This document shows positions 21,408 through 26,579 of a DNA stretch of 26,579 bases, one piece after another; position 1 is the stretch's first letter; every line of letters starts with the position of its first letter. A program made the position numbers and the translations under genes. The DNA comes from Conidiobolus incongruus B7586 (taxonomy: Eukaryota > Entomophthoromycota > Entomophthoromycetes > Entomophthorales > Conidiobolaceae): NCBI GenBank assembly GCA_000697335.1, contig JNEM01016515.1, positions 1 through 26,579 of the forward strand, in the 5' to 3' direction. The notes below the pieces were generated by a model. That model made no database searches. It saw nothing but the letters and a program-made list of their open reading frames with translations, and was not told the origin of the DNA.

Positions 21408-24400
21408 ATGGATCAAAAACCAGTATTGAAGAGATATTACCATCCTAGAAAACGAGTATACTCTGAAGAAGCACTTGCTCAATATGCACTCTCAGGAGGG
21501 ATGCCAGATTATATTTATGGGGATGTTCGAGAGGCTGAATTAGGTAGTAATCACTTTAGAAATTTTGAATACCAAAAATCTTCTTATAATCAAGGATGGG
21601 AAGAAGCACAACTTGGGATGACTGAAAAGAAATTCAATAAAGTACACTTTAACTTCTCTTTATTCATACTGTTTCTAAACTCATTTTGAATAGCTAAGTA
21701 TTCGATCTGAGCTGGTGGATCCTTCACCAATTAACTCTCCTTTGCATTTTGACCATCCTACTATTATCCCTCCCCAAGTAAATCAATCATCGCTAATGAA
21801 GGAATGAATATTTACTAACTCAACTTAGTTCACACCTTTAATAGGAACACCATTATCTGGAACAGATATCCAGCAATTACACAACTCTACAGCTCCATTA
21901 ATGAAAAACCCTACATATCCTCATATCAAGAATACTGTGAATATTCTACATTCGAGTGCTAAGGCTCAAAAAGAACTAAAGCTGAGTACGTGGACTATCG
22001 TGACTCCTTTCGGTGATCAAGATATAGGTCGAAGCAATATGAGCTTAAATGAAGAAAGAGAAAACGACCTTACTCAAGTAAATATTCCTTACTATTGATA
22101 CACATTGCACTATACAATGCATTTAGAATTCTGAACCAACTCTTACCACCAATTACCTAGCACTTTGTGAAGGATGTGGAATGTATATCAACCCGTATTG
22201 TGAAATTGTTCAAGAAAACACGAGGTGGAAGTGTGCTAGCTGCAAAGAGATTAATGAGATCGAGCTTTGCAAAAGAATTGATTTTGAGCTGAACAGAATC
22301 CCAGGATTGAATAGCCAAGTAGTCGACTATTTATTACCTCTGAATGAGCCACAAGTAAGTTGAAATCACCATTGCGATTACCAGCTAATATATCATCCAC
22401 TTAGAAGCCCATTGAACCATATTTAATCTTTGTACTCGATTTTACTCGAGCTTCAATTTCAAATGGTAATCCGGCTCAATCAAGTTTAAATTTATAATCT
22501 CTAACTTCGATTTTCAGGTGTCTTATCGGCCTTTAGTTTCGGACTTGAAAGCTGTTTAGAAGATCTTTCCCTAAATTATCGGATAGGATTTATTGGAGTA
22601 GACACCTCCATACACTTTTTTCATTTCCAGGTAAAGTTTACTTTGTAATTACATATATCTGGATATTCACTCGATATTTAGTCACCCTCTCATCTTCCTA
22701 ATGAGTTGATTTTAGCCCCATTCCATCATTTGAATGATAGTTCGAATAATTTTGCTCCATTCCTTCCTCTTCCACTTCAATCCCTAACTGTGCCATTATC
22801 CACTCACAAAGAGATCATCAAAACATGGTTATCTAAATTCGATAGTATTTATAATGAAGAACGCTTATTAAACAACCAATTAATGCATTTGGAATCCCAA
22901 TTTGGAATGAGTAGCTGCCTGGGAGATATATTGGACTGTTTGAAAAATGGGATAGTAATCAACATAATTTATATCCAAGGTTCTTTAACTCAGAGTTTTA
23001 TTTTAGGAAAACTTATCAGAGCACCATAAAGCTAACTCTCTTGGAGAAGTTACAGGTCGGATTATTGTGCTTCAATCTAGTAAGCCTGGTATTGGAAAAG
23101 GCAGCTATCCTGTCAGAGGAGGAACCAGTCTTCTTGGAACAGATCAGGTAATCTCGTTAATACTCTTAAATAATTTTTTAACACATCCTGAAGGAATATG
23201 AGCTTTTGCAGCCTCAAACAGATTTCTTTAGAAATATAGCATCCGAATTTGTCATGAATAATTTTGGTATTGATTTTTTTGCATTTGGCTCTGAATTAAT
23301 GGATTTATCAACGTTGAGTAATCCAACTCTGTACAAGACTAAAATACTTTTTAATCAATTCTTTCAATATAGGCGATCTGTGTCATTTAACTGGAGGTGA
23401 TATGTACTTTTATCCTGAATTCCGTAATCCTCCTTCTCTCAAACAATTGAATAATGGTGAGCTCAACAGATTCTTCCACGAGATACAGCATTGCCTTCTT
23501 TCCCCTGTTGCGTTTGCTTCATCATTTATGATTTATTCCAATTCAGAGAACATTAAATTTGGGTCGTTTTTAAGTAAAGGGTTACAAAGCTCAATGAATA
23601 TGGTTAAATTTGGAATTTTGAAACCACATCAGTCAATATCCATTGAATTCTCAACCAATGGATCCAACAAGAGAAAGAGTATCATTGTACAAGCTAGCTG
23701 CCAATATATTGATGTCTATGGGATCTATAAACTTAGAACTATTACAGTCAAGATCCCCATCACGCAATCAATCCCTGAAGTCGTTAATTCAATTGATGTC
23801 AGTTCTTATGTAACTATATTGAGTAAACGAGTAGCCAATCAAATTAAACACCAATCTCTTAGCAAACTTAAAAGCATTGTATTGAATGAACTTTTGGATA
23901 TTATTTCTACAACTGATGTACACTTCAATCGGAACCAAGGAGTTGGACCCAATTTGAGTGTTTCCAATCACATATTCCTGCTACCTATAACTGTTCTCAG
24001 TTTAATTAAATCAGTATATATTATTGTATTCAATTTTAAGCACTATGTTAACTTATCGCTTTAGCCTTTGATGAGACATGATGGGACAGTTGATGCTGAT
24101 CAAAGAATAGAAGCATATGGCATTATTGTTGGTGCATCAGTTGAAGGCACTATTCGCTATATACTTCCCAAATTGATTTCATTCAATCCTGAGCCTCCTC
24201 ACAACCCAACTTATCTGCTTAACTTAAGCTCGGCTAATATTTCCAGAAATTGTCTGTCTGTACTTTATAATCAACGACACTTCATTGGTTGGTTAGGGAG
24301 AGAAACTCCAAATGCCCTGATCCAGGGATGGTTTAATAAGCCCAATGTAGATGAAGTGAGTCAACTTCCGGTAACTTTCATATTACTAATTATTGGCCAT

Positions 24401-24643
24401 ACTTATTCATTTAGTTTTTAGCTTTCGGTTGAAAATCTTTCCGAATCACCCCTAACTCATATTTACCAGCAATTCCTTCAAACCAATAGACTACCTTATT
24501 TTCCTCCCATCAATATCATTAAAGAGCATCAAGTATCAGGTCGCGATAAATTCTTGAATTGGATGGTTGAGGATCGACACACTTTTGAAGAAAGCTATCA
24601 AGTATTCCTTTTAAAACTCAAAGAAAAATTACTTCCTGACTAA
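21408..24643 (+). CDS. Sec24-like COPII coat subunit, twelve exons
   Basis: Exons: 21408-21641, 21694-21777, 21829-22077, 22127-22354, 22405-22465, 22518-22630, 22682-22954, 23007-23147, 23194-23317, 23373-24013, 24065-24370, 24422-24643 (stop TAA); product 891 residues. Sec24 pairs with Sec23 in the inner COPII coat and selects cargo at ER exit sites. The N-terminal HPRKRVYSEEALAQYA recalls the KRVYP start of yeast Sec24. The zinc finger has Cys203, 206, 225 and 228 around MYINPYCEI. The trunk starts with PYLIFVLDFTRASIS and includes YRIGFIGVDTSIHFF and HLTGGDMYFYPEF (from 507). Beta-sandwich and helical domains follow, with LPITVLSLIKSP near 705-717, then a gelsolin-like GWLGRETPNALIQGWF (791-806). 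The usual long Pro/Gln-rich N-terminal region is short. Residues diverge from typical Sec24, so it may be a specialised paralogue. Eleven introns of 46-55 bases interrupt it, nine in phase 0. Codons are mostly A/T-ending. Confidence 0.92.
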
Positions 24644-26579
24644 ATTTATTCAGCACTCTTCTACATAATTAATTTAATTGATCAATAAACCAGTGTTCAT
24701 TTATATAATAATATTATGGAGATTTAATAATCAATTGATTCGTACATAAGAATTTTATTCCCAATCTTCATAATAGCATCAATGACAAGGTATAAATCAA
24801 ATATGGATTTCATAAATTTAATAACCTGAATATAAAAATAATTCAGCTATATATTACCTATTGGTCTTGTAATATGTCAATATCAATAATTCTAAATCAA
24901 AACAATAAATCATTTATAATGATACCATAGTTTTCAATTAGTTACAAAATACAGTATAAAATTCTTGATATATATCATTATTTTAATCAATTTGCTGAAT
25001 TAAAATTTAAAGTTTCACGTATAAACAAGTTATTTTTAATTAAATATTTGATTATTATATACCTTAGTTCTATATTGAAAAATTCAGAAATATCAAGTTT
25101 TGGAAAAAAAGATTAAAATTTAATATCAAAAAACAGAGTTAAAACAATATCCATTAAATTATCAAACTTTAAGCTGAATTGAATTACTAGTAATATGCTA
25201 TTTTTGCAAGCTAAAAATTTGCATACCAATATTAGATTTAACAAGATTAAATTTACATGTTTTAGATCCAATTTTTAGTTATAATCATGAGGTATTAGTG
25301 TCATTAATATTTTATATTGCAATTAATTAAATATAAAAATATTTAAATATATTTTTCAATCAAATAAAATGTTTTATGAATTATAATCATATATAGCAAA
25401 TAAACTCATATTATTTTTTGTTTTTGAAATTCATTTAGAATTATATTTATAACCCTATAAACTAAATAATATATATTAATTAAATTAATACCAATTTAAT
25501 TATTTTATAAAACTATATAAATTATAATAGTTAATTAATCAACTTAAATAATCAGAAGTAAAAGTTTGGTGATTTTTTGTGATATTTAACAAACTTATTC
25601 ATTAGTTTTAGATCTAATATCTATGAATATATTATAATTAATATTTATACTAATATATTACTAAAATTTAAAAATATTACTTTATATTTTAAATAATAGG
25701 AATTTTTTGTAATTAAAAATAAATAAACATTTTGATATATAATATATAAAAATAAATATATATTATAAATTTAATAATTTCTTTTATTATTTATAACTTT
25801 TTGTTATATTTTTACCAAATATTTAATAATTAAAAAATTATTCTTTTTATTAAAACTAGAATTTAATATTTAATAAACTTATTAAATTTTTTATAGAATT
25901 TTTTTTCTTATAAGCTAGTTTATTAATTACTTAAAGCAATTATAATCACATAGGTTATAATCAAGTGAATATATTAGATGTGGTAACTCCCTCTAATTTT
26001 TTTTATATAAAAAATTTTTTACAGTTTTAGCTTTATGTATTTTATAATTATTATATAAAATAATAAGTGTCTTTAATTTATATTGAGAACACTATTTAAA
26101 AATTGTTTTATTTAAAAAAGTAATATATAACTTATTATTAATTAATTTTCCTTGAGGTATTAAATAAAAAAACTATATACTATTATAATCTATTATAACA
26201 ATTAACATTCACTTATATTTAAAATACTTATTTATTAGAATTTATAGAGGGGATTAATTTAACTTAACCTAACATCTTGTTTTATTTTTAAATAAAGGAT
26301 TATATAAAAGAATTTAAGATTTATTAATTGTAAATATTTACTGTAAAAACTTTTGTTTTTAGTTATACCTTAATAAGTTTAGTTTAGCTATAACTACTCT
26401 AGTTTTCTTTTAAGTTTCTGTTAAATTATAAGGTATCTATTTTACATTTTTATTAATTAATCTAAGTTTAAACTTAAGTAAATATAATATGCTTGTATAA
26501 TTAATATTAAATTACTTTAATAATTCTTTAACAGAAATAAAAAGGTATTTCTTAATATATTTTTTTACTTTATTAGTAA
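24644..26579. other. Extremely AT-rich desert at the window end
   Basis: No coding frame is visible. G+C falls from about 20% near the Sec24-like gene to roughly 10-15% beyond 25300, with long A and T runs. A few less A/T-rich words occur (GTGGTAACTCCCTCTAA near 25980, TAGAGGGG near 26245). They could be traces of an eroded repeat, but no family could be recognised. The window ends inside this block. Confidence 0.6.
24684..24689 (+). terminator. Poly(A) signal of the Sec24-like gene
   Basis: AATAAA lies 40 bases after the stop codon, followed by T-rich sequence. Position and surroundings fit a cleavage and polyadenylation site. Confidence 0.45.

Noticed and set aside
23789-23971. 60-codon minus-strand open frame over the Sec24-like gene
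   Set aside because: It is antisense to exon 10, which encodes a conserved Sec24 domain.

Overview
This is a very AT-rich piece of a eukaryotic nuclear genome. Genes run at roughly 35-42% G+C in islands separated by deserts near 20% or lower. Every confident gene is split by tiny introns of 46-62 bases that begin GTA/GTG/GTT, end AG and often carry a branch-point-like CTAAC, CTAAT or TTAAC. Protein lengths and signatures fit fungi: a 1072-residue cytosolic isoleucyl-tRNA synthetase, a Galpha ending CGLL, a DSF2-like Sel1 protein and a Sec24 whose N-terminus resembles the yeast one. My inference is an early-diverging fungus with an AT-rich genome, possibly Entomophthoromycotina (Conidiobolus-like). 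Species cannot be fixed from sequence reading alone.

Layout: 1-1669 promoter and desert; 1670-2492 (+) Ran GTPase in four exons; 2493-4038 desert; 4039-4707 (+) a putative secreted-protein gene of unknown family with two frame breaks; 4975-5761 (-) a Sel1-repeat protein in two exons; 6088-6249 (+) a possible 53-residue membrane protein, divergent from the Sel1 gene; 6250-9244 desert ending in the next promoter; 9245-12629 (+) cytosolic isoleucyl-tRNA synthetase in four exons; about 12873-13621 (-) possible remains of a seven-transmembrane receptor gene; 13622-16159 desert and promoter; 16160-17377 (+) G-protein alpha subunit in four exons; 17378-21407 desert with a notable cluster of short palindromes; 21408-24643 (+) a Sec24-like COPII coat protein in twelve exons; 24644-26579 extremely AT-rich desert.

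The genes are ordinary housekeeping and signalling genes of separate pathways: nuclear transport (Ran), translation (IleRS), heterotrimeric G-protein signalling (Galpha) and ER export (Sec24). They are not an operon or a biosynthetic cluster. The receptor relic next to a Galpha gene is a thematic coincidence at most. IleRS and Ran use many C-ending codons, as expected of highly expressed genes, while the Sec24-like and 4039 genes use mostly A/T-ending codons.

I did not find a convincing new biological system here. The points most worth a second look are the Galpha P-loop variant, the intron pattern of the Sec24-like gene, the palindrome cluster at 17881-17947, the receptor-like relic and the twice-broken gene at 4039. 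No tRNA, rRNA, CRISPR array or recognisable transposon was found.
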